A stretch of DNA of 64,000 nucleotides, taken from assembly GCA_028345965.1 (NCBI GenBank), contig JAOMEP010000001.1, positions 65,872 to 129,871 of the forward strand. The letters run 5' to 3'. Both the position numbers and the translations under genes were made by a program. Position 1 is the first letter of the stretch. Each line of letters opens with the position of its first letter. This stretch comes from Candidatus Nitrosopelagicus sp. Lineage in GTDB: Archaea; Thermoproteota; Nitrososphaeria; Nitrososphaerales; Nitrosopumilaceae. Below are positions 52,195-62,109 of the stretch, piece after piece. The notes under the pieces were generated by a model. That model saw only the letters and a program-made list of their open reading frames with translations, had not been told where the DNA came from and ran no database searches.

Positions 52195-52533
52195 TTATTG
52201 TCCTAAGATAATGAACATCATGACGATACCGTAGATTGCAATTGATTCTACCATTCCGATGAAGATGAACACTTTGGATTGTAATGCTGGGTTTTCAGTA
52301 ATTACTGCTAAACCTGCAGAACCGACATAACCTAAACCAATTCCTGCACCCATTGCTGCAAGACCAAATGCAAGACCTGCACCGATTAATTTTGAACCAT
52401 CACCGCTACCAGAAGAAGCGTCTCCTTCAGCAGCATGTGCTACGCCGGTAAGTCCTGTAAATGAAACTGCGATGACTGCAAGTAAGAATATTGATAGGGG
52501 TCTCATTTTCAATTTTTGAATTCTAGTAACCAT
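52195..52533 (-). CDS. atpK: A-type ATP synthase subunit K (c ring), with a signal-peptide-like N-terminus
   Basis: Proteolipid hairpin of the membrane rotor. Two hydrophobic helices flank a short loop, with the ion-carrying glutamate in GMVESIAIYG (Glu96 from ATG 52533). Before the hairpin there is an extra hydrophobic segment ending VAHA|AEGD, which looks like a cleavable signal peptide. Helix 1 has Gly/Ala and no glutamine at the place where sodium-binding rings have one, so protons are likelier. Start is ATG 52533 or 52506. Last gene of the minus-strand ATP synthase operon. Confidence 0.85.
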   Translation of the reverse strand: MVTRIQKLKMRPLSIFLLAVIAVSFTGLTGVAHAAEGDASSGSGDGSKLIGAGLAFGLAAMGAGIGLGYVGSAGLAVITENPALQSKVFIFIGMVESIAIYGIVMMFIILGQ

Positions 52534-52556
52534 ATTTAAACCAACACCCAATTTTA

Positions 52557-52688
52557 TTAGATCTTATCCAAAGTTTTCTTTTTTGCAGTTTGAAGTTTAT
52601 CTTTAATTGATTTTGAAGAATTTTCATATTCTTGATCTAAAGTTTTCTTAGAATTTTCAAGTAGTCTTTTAATTTCGTCTTTTGCCAT
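52557..52688 (-). CDS. Small charged coiled-coil protein within the ATP synthase operon
   Basis: 43 residues starting MAKDEIKRLLENSKKTLDQEYE, nearly all charged or polar, with a heptad-like helix. It lies 1 bp after the subunit D gene and 23 bp before subunit K, so it is in the operon. It could be a shortened peripheral-stalk (subunit H) helix, since no other H candidate is encoded in this run. Identity is unproven. Confidence 0.55.
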   Translation of the reverse strand: MAKDEIKRLLENSKKTLDQEYENSSKSIKDKLQTAKKKTLDKI

Positions 52689-52689
52689 T

Positions 52690-53322
52690 TTATTGCCTTT
52701 TCTCCATTGAAGCTTTCACTTTTTTTAACCTTGCGAATTCCTCTCTTTCTCGTTCTTCTAGTGTAGCAAGTATAAAGCGAACTCGCTGTTTGTATTGAGG
52801 AATAATTACATTTTCTAAAGCATTTAGAAGTTTTTGTGTTTTTTCAAGAGCCTTTGCAAGACTAAAAATTGAGTTTTCGTATTCAGCAGCCTTACAAATT
52901 TTTGGAAGTAAATCTTTAATTAATTTTGCACCACGATCAATTGATGCATTTGTATCTGCAAATCCATAAGGAATTGATTTTGTGTCTTTTTCAGTGACAC
53001 TTAGTACAGGAATAGTCACATCTACTACACGTTTTACATCAGATTCTACCTCCATCACACCAGGCGTGGATTGCGCTACAGAATCAACTGTTGCTACACC
53101 TAAAGATAGGTATGATTCGTTAACTGATTTGTAAATATCCTGTAGAGGTTCCCAAATTCCACCTCTAGTTTTTTGTGCTTCAGCAATCATTTCTTCAATA
53201 TTTTTTAGTAAAACTTTACGTTTATCATCTAAAATTCCCTGTACCATAGTAGCAACTTGACTAGAACGTTTGTACTTGAAAAGCTCAATCTTTGTTGCTG
53301 TTACGTTTTGTCCAAATGACAT
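52690..53322 (-). CDS. atpD: A-type ATP synthase subunit D
   Basis: Central rotor stalk, 210 residues, almost entirely helical. The N-terminal VTATKIELFKYKRSSQVATMVQGILDDKRKVLL and C-terminal NALENVIIPQYKQRVRFILATLEEREREEFARLKKVK are characteristic of archaeal subunit D. It follows subunit B by 5 bp. Confidence 0.92.
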   Translation of the reverse strand: MSFGQNVTATKIELFKYKRSSQVATMVQGILDDKRKVLLKNIEEMIAEAQKTRGGIWEPLQDIYKSVNESYLSLGVATVDSVAQSTPGVMEVESDVKRVVDVTIPVLSVTEKDTKSIPYGFADTNASIDRGAKLIKDLLPKICKAAEYENSIFSLAKALEKTQKLLNALENVIIPQYKQRVRFILATLEEREREEFARLKKVKASMEKRQ

Positions 53323-53327
53323 TAGAA

Positions 53328-54710
53328 TTATTCCTTGTAGTATTGGTCTACGTATTTGTCTTTAACTTTGGTTAATTCATTCTTTGGAAGTTTTGAAACA
53401 CAGTTCCATTGTAAGCCTAGTGTTTCTTCAATTGTTCTATTTTCATCAATTGCTTGTGTTAAGAATTTCTTTTCAAATTCATCACCAAAGTTCATGTAAT
53501 TAAGATCAACTGGTGTAAGTCCTGCTTTTCCTACAATTCCTGCTAACGCTCTTACTTCTTGAGCACGAGAATATGCATCATAATTTTGATTTGAAATCTC
53601 TTGATGATCAGCACGGGTACTTCCTTCACCAATTCCGTCTTTCATGATTCTAGAAAGACTCATCAAGATGTTGATTGGTGGATAAACTCCTTGTCTAAAC
53701 AAATCACGTCCTAGTACAAGTTGTCCTTCTGTAATGTATCCAGTAAGATCTGGAATTGGATGTGTAATATCATCAGATGGCATTGTTAAGATAGGTACTT
53801 GGGTTACGCTTCCTTTTTTGCCTTTTAATCGTCCTGCCCTTTCATAAATTGTAGAGAGATCAGTGTAAAGATAACCTGGATAACCTTTTCTTCCCGGTAC
53901 TTCTTCTCTTGCTGCACTAATTTCACGAAGTGCTTCTGCATAGTTTGTCATATCAGTAAGAATAACCAGTACGTGCATTCCTAAGTCATACGCAAGATAT
54001 TCTGCTACAGTTAATGCAACTCTAGGTGTGATAATTCTCTCAATTGCAGGATCATCTGCAAGATTCAAAAATAGTACACTTCTTTTGAGTGCACCAGATT
54101 CCTCTAAACTTCTTTTGAAATATTCTGCTTCACTGTATTGCACACCAATTGCTGCAAATACTACAGCAAAACTATCATCTGTTCCAATAATTGCTGCTTG
54201 GCGTGCAATTTGTGCAGCCAAAATGTTATGTGACATACCAGAGCCTGAAAATATTGGAAGTTTTTGTCCTCTTACAAGAGTGAGCATTCCATCAATAACA
54301 GAAACTCCTGTTTGAATGAAATCTTTTGGATACTCTCTTTGTTCAGGATTCATTGGTGCTCCGTTAATATCTAAAAATGAATCTGCAACCGGTTCTGGTA
54401 GACCGTCTTTTGCTCTTCCTAAACCATCAAAGACTCTACCAAGTACTTGTTCTGATACTGGCATTTCCATAACTTTGCCTACAAATTTTGCATTTGTTCC
54501 AGATACAGAAAGACCTGTTGTTCCTTCGAAGACCTGTACAACTGCTTTACCGTTTCCAACTTCTAAGACTTTACCTAGACGTCTTTCACCTTCAGTTGTT
54601 TCAATCTCAACAAGTTCATCAAATGCTGCATTATCAACACCATCAACAATTACAAGCGGTCCTTTAATCTCAGCAATTTTGCTGTATTGAACTCCACCTT
54701 GATTACTCAA
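53328..54710 (-). CDS. atpB: A-type ATP synthase subunit B
   Basis: Non-catalytic nucleotide-binding subunit of the A1 head, 460 residues. It has the alpha/beta fold motifs [15 protein letters not shown] in place of a true P-loop, [21 protein letters not shown] and [15 protein letters not shown]. It overlaps subunit A by 4 bp and should be made in equal amount. Confidence 0.95.
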   Translation of the reverse strand: MSNQGGVQYSKIAEIKGPLVIVDGVDNAAFDELVEIETTEGERRLGKVLEVGNGKAVVQVFEGTTGLSVSGTNAKFVGKVMEMPVSEQVLGRVFDGLGRAKDGLPEPVADSFLDINGAPMNPEQREYPKDFIQTGVSVIDGMLTLVRGQKLPIFSGSGMSHNILAAQIARQAAIIGTDDSFAVVFAAIGVQYSEAEYFKRSLEESGALKRSVLFLNLADDPAIERIITPRVALTVAEYLAYDLGMHVLVILTDMTNYAEALREISAAREEVPGRKGYPGYLYTDLSTIYERAGRLKGKKGSVTQVPILTMPSDDITHPIPDLTGYITEGQLVLGRDLFRQGVYPPINILMSLSRIMKDGIGEGSTRADHQEISNQNYDAYSRAQEVRALAGIVGKAGLTPVDLNYMNFGDEFEKKFLTQAIDENRTIEETLGLQWNCVSKLPKNELTKVKDKYVDQYYKE

Positions 54711-56485
54711 TTTTGAACCTTTACTCCTGTAACACTATTGAATTGTTCTATCATATCAGTTTCTATTTTATCTAATTTTGGCATCTCATCATCTTTGACA
54801 TCCATTCTTGCTTTTAGTAATAATGAGATTACATCCATGGAACGAATGTCAGCTAGTGATGCACCATCTTTTAGTGCTTGTTGACCTTTATTGTAAAAGT
54901 CAACTTGTAATTTCATTAATTTGAATTGTTTTTCAGGACTACAATAGGTATCGACATCATCAAAGGAGTTTTGTTGTAGAATTCCAATTTTAATCATTCT
55001 TGCAACTTCAAGAATTAATTTTTCTTCATCTGGAAGTGCTTCTGGTCCTAGCAGTTTGACGATTTCTTTTAGTGTATCTTCTCTTTGTAAGATTCCATAT
55101 GTTTGACTCCTAATATCTAACCAATCTTTACTGATGTTTTCTGACCACCATTTTGCAATATCTGCAAGATATCCAGAATAGGAGTTCATCCAGTTAATTG
55201 ATGGATAATGTCTTGAATATGCTAAACTGGCATCTAAAGCCCAGAATGTTTTGATAAATCTCATTGTGTGTGTTGTAACAGGTTCAGTAAAGTCACCGCC
55301 AGATGGAGATACTGCACCTACTAGAGATACTGAACCATCTCTTTCAGGAGAACCTCTTGCTTGAACACGTCCTGCTCTTTCATAAAATTCTGCTAATCTT
55401 GATGCAAGATATGATGGATAACCTTCTTCTGCAGGCATCTCTTCTAGTCTTCCTGACATTTCACGAAGTGCTTCTGCCCATCTGCTTGTAGAATCTGCTA
55501 CAAGCACAACGTCATATCCCATATCACGATAATATTCTGCAATTGTTACACCTGTGTAGATACTTGCTTCTCTTGCTGCTACTGGCATGTTACTTGTATT
55601 TGCAACAAGGACAGTTCTGTCCATGAGTGGTTTTCCGGTTCTTGGGTCTTTGAGTTCCGGGAATTCAACTAGTACTTCAGTCATCTCATTACCTCTTTCA
55701 CCACAACCAATGTAGACTACAACTTGAGAGTCAGCCCATTTTGCAATTTGATGTAATGTTACAGTTTTACCAGTACCAAATGCTCCTGGAATAGAGCCAG
55801 TACCGCCTTTTGCTAATGGGAAAAATGTATCGATAACTCTTTGACCAGTAAGTAATGGAACGGTTGGATCATATCGTTTAAGATATGGACGTGGTTGTCT
55901 TACAGGCCATTTATGCCACATCATTAGTGTTGATGTTTGACCATCTTTTTCTACGGTTGCAATTTCTGTATCTAAATTATAATCTCCTTCTGAAACAATT
56001 TTTGTTATTTTTCCACCTTGATGATCTGGCGGAACTAGAATTTTATGTTCAATTAATGATGATTCTGGAACGGTTCCGATAATGTTACCGGCTTCAACTT
56101 CATCACCAACTGCAACAGTTGGATTAAAGTGATATTCTTTCGTCATATCAACAGGAGTGGTTGTTATACCTCTACCAATGAATGAGCCTGATTTTGCGGC
56201 TAAGTCTTTTAGCGGTCTTTGAATTCCATCGTAAATTTGACCAATAATTCCAGGTCCTAAGAAAACACTAAGAGGATCTCCAGTACCAACTACCGGTTCA
56301 CCAGGCTTTAGACCTGATGTTGATTCGTAAACTTGAATAAATGCTACATCGCCGGTAAGACGAATTACTTCACCAATTAATTTTGAGTCACCAACAGATA
56401 CGGTTTCATACATTTTGGCATCAGCCATACCATCAGCTTTTACAGCCGGTCCGCTAATCCATACAATTTTGCCTTGTGCTACCAT
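54707..56485 (-). CDS. atpA: A-type ATP synthase subunit A (catalytic)
   Basis: Catalytic subunit, 592 residues. The P-loop GAFGTGKT is at 234-241, the extra non-homologous region that marks A/V-type subunits lies around 110-200, and [19 protein letters not shown] and [21 protein letters not shown] follow. With B, D, E, I, C and K present it makes ATP from the ion gradient of the respiratory chain. Confidence 0.96.
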   Translation of the reverse strand: MVAQGKIVWISGPAVKADGMADAKMYETVSVGDSKLIGEVIRLTGDVAFIQVYESTSGLKPGEPVVGTGDPLSVFLGPGIIGQIYDGIQRPLKDLAAKSGSFIGRGITTTPVDMTKEYHFNPTVAVGDEVEAGNIIGTVPESSLIEHKILVPPDHQGGKITKIVSEGDYNLDTEIATVEKDGQTSTLMMWHKWPVRQPRPYLKRYDPTVPLLTGQRVIDTFFPLAKGGTGSIPGAFGTGKTVTLHQIAKWADSQVVVYIGCGERGNEMTEVLVEFPELKDPRTGKPLMDRTVLVANTSNMPVAAREASIYTGVTIAEYYRDMGYDVVLVADSTSRWAEALREMSGRLEEMPAEEGYPSYLASRLAEFYERAGRVQARGSPERDGSVSLVGAVSPSGGDFTEPVTTHTMRFIKTFWALDASLAYSRHYPSINWMNSYSGYLADIAKWWSENISKDWLDIRSQTYGILQREDTLKEIVKLLGPEALPDEEKLILEVARMIKIGILQQNSFDDVDTYCSPEKQFKLMKLQVDFYNKGQQALKDGASLADIRSMDVISLLLKARMDVKDDEMPKLDKIETDMIEQFNSVTGVKVQN

Positions 56486-56486
56486 A

Positions 56487-57089
56487 TCAATTATTACCTA
56501 AGTTGAATTGTGCTGCAATATCTTTTCTAATTAAAGGTTTCAATAATTCAATTCTTGCATCGATGGTATTATCAAAACTCATAGATCCATCTTTTGAAGT
56601 TACTTTAACTCCACCCATACAATCAATTGTATCATTTGATAGTTCTGCACCAGAGATACTTGAAACTGCAGATTGAACTACATCCTTGTCTTTAGAATTT
56701 GTGAAAACTATAACGTCACTAGTGTTTAGTGCGGAGGTTGCTTCAGTAAGTAATTTTGCGATTAAACTTGAATATTCGGAATTTCTATCCATATTTGAGA
56801 TCTTTTCTTTTGCTTTTTCAAGAACCTTATCAGTAGATTCTTGAACAATTAGAAGAGTTTTGTTTCTAGATTGTAGATCGGCGCTTCCAATAATTTGTTT
56901 TTCAATCTTGTCTGCTTCTTTTTTACCATCAGCGATGATTTTTTCATATTCTTCTTCAAGCATAGGTAATGAGTCTGAAAGCGTTTTTTGGGCATCTGTG
57001 AGTGAATTTTTCAGACTTTGTGAAAATTCGGATGAATTACGTTCTAAAACTTGATCGATGGTAGATTCTAAACCAGAATTAGAAGACAA
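56487..57089 (-). CDS. atpE: A-type ATP synthase subunit E
   Basis: Peripheral stalk subunit of 200 residues: a long charged N-terminal helix (to ~95) and a C-terminal globular domain with [14 protein letters not shown] and [39 protein letters not shown], the conserved end of subunit E. First gene of the minus-strand operon E-A-B-D-(43 aa)-K. Confidence 0.92.
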   Translation of the reverse strand: MSSNSGLESTIDQVLERNSSEFSQSLKNSLTDAQKTLSDSLPMLEEEYEKIIADGKKEADKIEKQIIGSADLQSRNKTLLIVQESTDKVLEKAKEKISNMDRNSEYSSLIAKLLTEATSALNTSDVIVFTNSKDKDVVQSAVSSISGAELSNDTIDCMGGVKVTSKDGSMSFDNTIDARIELLKPLIRKDIAAQFNLGNN

Positions 57090-57171
57090 TGAATGCCGTT
57101 TTAAAGAATTGAATTTTAATGTTGGGGTTTTGGAAAGATTTTAAACATACACGTTTCACAACATCGATATC

Positions 57172-59271
57172 TTGGTAGTAGCAGATCTAAAAATCGGGAC
57201 GGTTGTTTTACCTAGATCGGAGACACCACAGATTGTTTCTAGATTAACAGAATTCGAGTGGTTTCACAAAATAGATTCTACATCAGAGACCGTTACTCCC
57301 GAAGTTGATGATATTTTGCTTAAAGCCCAACAAACATTTCAAGAAGTTGATGAGGTAATCAAGGGATTAGGAATTCCAAGAGAGGTTGGAATGATTGAAA
57401 TTTTGTTTAAAGGAACTGTATTCAAAAAAGAGAATCAAGAATTAGATGAATTAGAGAAAATGGTCGAGGATGTCATGAAAAAGGCACCTGGAATAATTGA
57501 TGCCCCTGCAAAATTACTCAAAGAACAAGAGGAGTACAAAAAAGAGATTGGGGATTATACAACACTAAAAGAGACATTAGAAGTAGTAAAGAAGCTAAAC
57601 ATCGATCTTGCCGGATTTGGACTAATGAAGCAGTTTTACACAAACTTGTTTATCGTTCAAACAAAAGATATTGATGAAATTAGAAGAACGCTAGATGACA
57701 TTACAATTAACCAGTATGACTTGAATACAAAAGAAGAATCAGCAATTATGATTATTGCAGATGTTGCAAACTTGGAGAAAATTCTCAAAGTGATGCGTAG
57801 TTTTAACGCAAATCCATTTTCCATCCCAGAAGGCGTAGAACAGGTTCCAACAAAGGCATATGCAACTGCAGAATTAAAAATTAAAGAATTTGAGGAAAAA
57901 CATAAGAAGGTATCAAAAGAACTTGCAAAGTTAACTGCAAAAGTTAGAAAAGACATACTAACACTACATGAAAAGGCACAAGTCGCAAAAGATATTTTAG
58001 AATTATTAAGAAAACCTGGCGGAACAAAAAACTTTGCGGTAATTCAAGGATACATTCCAAAGAAGATGGAGAAGAAATTCAAAGATGTTACAAGTAAATG
58101 GATGTCTGTCGTAGAAGATGTTTCGGATCCTGAACTAGTAAAAAAGACACCAACTCTATTTGATAATAAAATTTTTGTTAGAACATTTGAGGTAATCACA
58201 CAAAGTCAAGGAATTCCAAAGAAAGGCGAATCAGACCCAACACCAATGATTGCACTAATGTGGCCAATCTTTTACGGATTGATGTTTGCAGATGTAGGTC
58301 ATGGATTATTACTAATGGGATTAGGTTTAGTCTTCAAGCTAAAAGGACAGGGAAATCTTTCCAGATGGGGAATGCTCATTGCAATTTCTGGTGCAGCAGC
58401 AGCAATAGCGGGAGTTGGAACAGGTGAAGCATTTGGATTCCATATAGACCACATCCAACCATTTGAAGGACTCTTAGAAGAGGGTGGAGCATTATATTCA
58501 ATCTCATGGTTAGTAGGCGTGATTAGTGTAGCAGAACTAAACTTTGAACAAGTAATTATGATTCTAAAGGTTTCATTATTTTTGGGAATAATTCACATTG
58601 TTTGGGCATTTTTGCTACACATCAAAAAATTGGCAAAAGAGGGAAAGAAAACTACAATGTTTACAGAAGCAATTCCAAATGTTACACTTTACGGTGGAAT
58701 CGTTGTAATCATGATGTGTGCAATTGGTTCAGGTTATGATGTAATGAACATGTATTCAAAAATACACACAGAAGCCGTCCCATGGGTTACTGTTTTCTTA
58801 GGAGATTGGGCTCAAGTTTGGATTATTACAAGAATTGCAGGCGTTATAGTAATTGCATCAATTGTGGTAATGATGATTGGTGGATTAAAACACATCAAAG
58901 CACACCCAGAAGAAGGAGGAAGTCCCGCAAACGTCTTCATGGAAGTTCTACTTGGAAAAAGTGTTGAGTGTCTTGCACATACAATTAGTTATGCTCGGCT
59001 TGGAATTATGTTACTTGTGCATGCAGCGCTACTACTTACAGTCAATAATTCATTTGTCTCATTAGGTGGAGTAGAATCTCCAGGAGCATTAGCATTACTT
59101 ATCGGAGGAAATATTGGAATCATGATGATTGAAGGATTAATCGTGTACATCCAATCATTAAGACTTCACCTTTACGAGTTCTTTACAAAATGGTATGATG
59201 GCGGTGCACAACCATTCAGACAAGTGGTTCCAGAAATGCTCTATAATCAATTCAAGTGGAATAAAAAATAA
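57172..59271 (+). CDS. atpI: A-type ATP synthase subunit I (a subunit)
   Basis: 699 residues: a soluble, coiled-coil N-terminal half (to ~345) and seven to eight membrane helices. PTPMIALMWPIFYGLMFADVGHGLLL opens the membrane half and CLAHTISYARLGIMLLVHAALL has the essential arginine that faces the c ring. It starts at TTG 57172 with a TATA-like TTTTAAAC ~29 bp before. It is transcribed away from the rest of the operon, 82 bp from subunit E. Confidence 0.93.
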   Translation: MVVADLKIGTVVLPRSETPQIVSRLTEFEWFHKIDSTSETVTPEVDDILLKAQQTFQEVDEVIKGLGIPREVGMIEILFKGTVFKKENQELDELEKMVEDVMKKAPGIIDAPAKLLKEQEEYKKEIGDYTTLKETLEVVKKLNIDLAGFGLMKQFYTNLFIVQTKDIDEIRRTLDDITINQYDLNTKEESAIMIIADVANLEKILKVMRSFNANPFSIPEGVEQVPTKAYATAELKIKEFEEKHKKVSKELAKLTAKVRKDILTLHEKAQVAKDILELLRKPGGTKNFAVIQGYIPKKMEKKFKDVTSKWMSVVEDVSDPELVKKTPTLFDNKIFVRTFEVITQSQGIPKKGESDPTPMIALMWPIFYGLMFADVGHGLLLMGLGLVFKLKGQGNLSRWGMLIAISGAAAAIAGVGTGEAFGFHIDHIQPFEGLLEEGGALYSISWLVGVISVAELNFEQVIMILKVSLFLGIIHIVWAFLLHIKKLAKEGKKTTMFTEAIPNVTLYGGIVVIMMCAIGSGYDVMNMYSKIHTEAVPWVTVFLGDWAQVWIITRIAGVIVIASIVVMMIGGLKHIKAHPEEGGSPANVFMEVLLGKSVECLAHTISYARLGIMLLVHAALLLTVNNSFVSLGGVESPGALALLIGGNIGIMMIEGLIVYIQSLRLHLYEFFTKWYDGGAQPFRQVVPEMLYNQFKWNKK

Positions 59272-59279
59272 CCATTTTT

Positions 59280-59489
59280 CTAAATCATTTTTTTGTGTTC
59301 TTTGAGTTTGTCTCCTAGTACCTTTATGTCATTACGTAATTCTTCGTAACTTTCTCCTAAGATATTGATCTTTGATGGTTCTATCATCAGTATTTTTTGA
59401 AGTTCATTAATTTCTTTTTGTTTCTGAATAATTATTTGATCAATTTTTACTATCTCTTGTTTTGTTTTTTCAATATCATTTTTAGACAT
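59280..59489 (-). CDS. Small coiled-coil protein
   Basis: 69 residues, two helices rich in Lys, Glu and Ile (KQEIVKIDQIIIQKQKEINEL ...) joined by a short turn near residue 38. It lies tail to tail with the subunit I gene. No family recognised; a structural or adaptor role is possible. Confidence 0.55.
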   Translation of the reverse strand: MSKNDIEKTKQEIVKIDQIIIQKQKEINELQKILMIEPSKINILGESYEELRNDIKVLGDKLKEHKKMI

Positions 59490-59524
59490 ATCTAGTCTTC
59501 AGCATATTAATTAAAAATCGTATG

Positions 59525-60301
59525 CTATTTTTCTATAGGAAGATCCAAGTTATTTCCCCATTCCCCCCAAGAACCCAAATACACCTTGACATTTTTGAAT
59601 CCAAGTTTTTTCATGGAGAGATAGCTGTTTGCAGCACGATATGCACCCTGGCAATAAGTAACAATTGGGGCATCCTTGTCCATTTGATAAAGAGATTCTA
59701 GCTCCTTGTCAGATTTGAGTTTTCCAGAATCATCTAAGTTGTTATTCCAATCAATGTTTTTTGCAGTTGGAATATGGCCACCTCGTGCTGCTCTTGGAAC
59801 AATTCCATCAAATTCTTCAGGTGAACGAGCATCAATTATTGTCACTTTGCCAATATTTTCATATAATTCCTCAAATCCAATTATGATTGAAGGGTCAATT
59901 GGCGTGGTAAGGCTAGAAGGTTTGTAAATAGTAGATTGAGTTTCAGTCGGTTGATTTTCCCCGGCCCAGTTTGATAAACCACCATCTAACATTTGAACAT
60001 CTGGATGTGAGAAATACAGACACATCCATACGCCTCTAGCTGCAAGCATTCCAGATGTATTATCATAAAAGATGATTTTCTTATTTTCATCGACTCCAGC
60101 ATATGATAGAATTTTTCTCATATGTTCTCCAAAACTCACTAAACCATTTTGAGATGTATCAGCCCAATGAAATGAAAATAGATCTAAGCTTACAGCACCT
60201 GGAATGTGCGCTTTAGAATAGTCCTTGTAAGAACGTGCATCTATTATGAGAACAGAATCATCTTGGTAGATTTTTTCCAAGTCTTGTGTTGAGATTAACA
60301 T
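59525..60301 (-). CDS. Two-domain rhodanese (thiosulfate/3-mercaptopyruvate sulfurtransferase)
   Basis: 258 residues. An inactive N-terminal rhodanese domain (VLIIDARSYKDYSKAHIPGA) and a C-terminal one with the active cysteine in TYCQGAYRAANSYL. The CQGAYR loop is closer to thiosulfate sulfurtransferases than to the CG(S/T)GVTA loop of mercaptopyruvate ones. Moves sulfane sulfur to acceptors such as cyanide or thiols in the cytoplasm (no signal peptide). Confidence 0.88.
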   Translation of the reverse strand: MLISTQDLEKIYQDDSVLIIDARSYKDYSKAHIPGAVSLDLFSFHWADTSQNGLVSFGEHMRKILSYAGVDENKKIIFYDNTSGMLAARGVWMCLYFSHPDVQMLDGGLSNWAGENQPTETQSTIYKPSSLTTPIDPSIIIGFEELYENIGKVTIIDARSPEEFDGIVPRAARGGHIPTAKNIDWNNNLDDSGKLKSDKELESLYQMDKDAPIVTYCQGAYRAANSYLSMKKLGFKNVKVYLGSWGEWGNNLDLPIEK

Positions 60302-60356
60302 GAACTAACTTTTCGTAAGTGGAATAAAAATTAGTTTAGCATCCGCTGTTTGGTAA

Positions 60357-60384
60357 AGTTAAAAAAAGAAAAAAAGAAAAGTAT
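60357..60384 (-). terminator. Oligo-T terminator after amt
   Basis: On the minus strand the bases after the amt stop at 60392 read as several runs of T broken by single C or A residues, including an unbroken run of seven or more, suited to archaeal intrinsic termination. Confidence 0.5.
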
Positions 60385-60391
60385 TTTTTTT

Positions 60392-61972
60392 CTATTCGTT
60401 TACGTATGCTCTTTCACCGTTTTGTGAGAGATCGAGTCCAATTTCCTCCTCTTTTGGAGTGACTCTGATTCCTCCAGGCCATACTGCATCCATTACCTTG
60501 AAGATTACAATGGAGACACCAAATGCGTATGCAATTGACATTCCTGCAGCAACTATTGAAATTGCTTGTTGTTCATAACCTTCTGGTGTGCCTGTCCATG
60601 CGCCGATACCGTCACCTGTGTCCCAGATATGTGGACTAGCTAGTGTACCTGTTAAGATAGCACCTGTTAAACCACCCATACCGTGAACTCCCCATACATC
60701 GAGGGCATCGTCCCACTTTCGAGCGTTCTTGAATGCAACACATCCATAACAAACTGTACCTGCAGCAATACCGATAATTATTGCAGCCATTGGTCCAACC
60801 CAACCAGATGCTGGTGTGATTGCGACTAAGCCTGCGACGGCTCCTGTTGCGGCACCTACTATACTAGGTTTGCCGGTGTGTGCCCATGACATCAACACCC
60901 ACGTAACTGTCGCCATACCGGTGGCAGTGTTTGTGACTGTCCATGCGCTTACAGTGATTCCATCTACCATTACTTCACTTCCAGCGTTAAAGCCGAACCA
61001 TCCGAACCATAGAATTGATGCACCAAGAACTACCATAGGTACATTGTGTGGCTCCATTGGAACTTTGCCATAACCTAATCTTCTTCCGAGGATTAAGGCT
61101 CCTGCAAGTGCTGTAAATCCAGATGAAATGTGAACCACAGTTCCGCCTGCGAAGTCAAGTGCATATGATGGTGATAAGTCAGGGTTGAAGTCTAAGCTTC
61201 CTCCGCCGATGTAACCACCGCCCCATACCCAATGACAAATTGGGTCATAGACGAATGTTCCCCATAAGAGAACAAAGACTACAATTGCACTGAATTTCAT
61301 ACGGTCAACTAAACCACCAACAATTAGTGCTGGTGTGATGATTGCGAAGGTTGCTTGGAACATAGCAAATAGTTGGTGAGGCACTGTGCCTGGCCATGTA
61401 TCACTACATACATCTCCCTCCTTCATCGTTTGCATTTGGTAATAGTGTGCCCAAGTATCTTCACAAGGACTTGGAGCACCTAATGGTGCCCAGTGTGAAA
61501 CTTGGTTGAAACCAACATAATCAAGGTTGCCCATGAACATGTTTGCATCATTATCTATTCCGCCGAATGCAAGTGAATAACCCCACAATACCCATTGTAC
61601 ACTCATGAGACCCATGATAATGAACACCATGCCAATTGTATTGACTGCGTTCTTTGATCTTGCTAATCCTCCGTAGAAGAATGCAACACCTGGAGTCATG
61701 AAAAGTACTAGAGAGCTTGCGGTTAGCATCCAAGCCATGTCACCTGTATCTACATAACAGTACATGTCTGGGACGCCGTCATCATCAGTGTCATACCAAC
61801 ATTCGTTTGGGTTACCGGTATAGATACCAGCACCTCCATCGGGATCACCGACTACATAGCCGTCCATACCATCAGAGGTTTGTTGGGCATATGCTGTTGA
61901 TAGAGCACCTGTTGCCGTCATAGCGACTGCGGCCATAAGTATTAGAGCATACTTATGGTTTCGAGATTTCAT
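60392..61972 (-). CDS. amt: Ammonium transporter (Amt family)
   Basis: 526 residues: signal peptide to ~29 (STAYA), an unusual N-terminal outer segment of ~50 residues with two cysteines and a DTDDDGVPD calcium-loop-like stretch, then eleven membrane helices. The pore twin histidines are in HISSGFTALAGAL and HGMGGLTGAI, and FFYGGLARSKN opens the core. Ammonium uptake feeds ammonia oxidation or assimilation. A TATA-like box at 61995-62002 is 26 bp before the ATG, so the message is probably leaderless. Confidence 0.95.
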   Translation of the reverse strand: MKSRNHKYALILMAAVAMTATGALSTAYAQQTSDGMDGYVVGDPDGGAGIYTGNPNECWYDTDDDGVPDMYCYVDTGDMAWMLTASSLVLFMTPGVAFFYGGLARSKNAVNTIGMVFIIMGLMSVQWVLWGYSLAFGGIDNDANMFMGNLDYVGFNQVSHWAPLGAPSPCEDTWAHYYQMQTMKEGDVCSDTWPGTVPHQLFAMFQATFAIITPALIVGGLVDRMKFSAIVVFVLLWGTFVYDPICHWVWGGGYIGGGSLDFNPDLSPSYALDFAGGTVVHISSGFTALAGALILGRRLGYGKVPMEPHNVPMVVLGASILWFGWFGFNAGSEVMVDGITVSAWTVTNTATGMATVTWVLMSWAHTGKPSIVGAATGAVAGLVAITPASGWVGPMAAIIIGIAAGTVCYGCVAFKNARKWDDALDVWGVHGMGGLTGAILTGTLASPHIWDTGDGIGAWTGTPEGYEQQAISIVAAGMSIAYAFGVSIVIFKVMDAVWPGGIRVTPKEEEIGLDLSQNGERAYVNE

Positions 61973-61994
61973 TGATCAAAACCGCTGGATGAAT

Positions 61995-62002
61995 GTATAT
62001 AA
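61995..62002 (-). promoter_or_regulatory. TATA-like box of amt
   Basis: Minus-strand TTATATAC centred 26 bp before ATG 61972, the expected geometry for a leaderless archaeal promoter. Confidence 0.55.
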
Positions 62003-62061
62003 CAATTAAGATTTAAATTCTGTACATGGTGTAAATTATTATATTCTAGTATATTATGATA

Positions 62062-62089
62062 GTAACATAAAATGAATAAATCATGTTAC
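62062..62089. promoter_or_regulatory. Inverted repeat between amt and the divergent gene
   Basis: GTAACAT and ATGTTAC are 7-bp perfect inverted arms with a 14-bp spacer; their centres are 21 bp apart, two turns of the helix. The site lies 90 bp upstream of amt and just before the start region of the divergent gene, suited to a dimeric regulator. Confidence 0.4.
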
Positions 62090-62109
62090 ATAATGAGGCA
62101 AAATAAGCG

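Noticed and set aside
54028-54690. Two long open frames opposite ATP synthase subunit B
   Set aside because: They are antisense shadows of a highly conserved gene and have low-complexity Ser/Pro composition without any motif.
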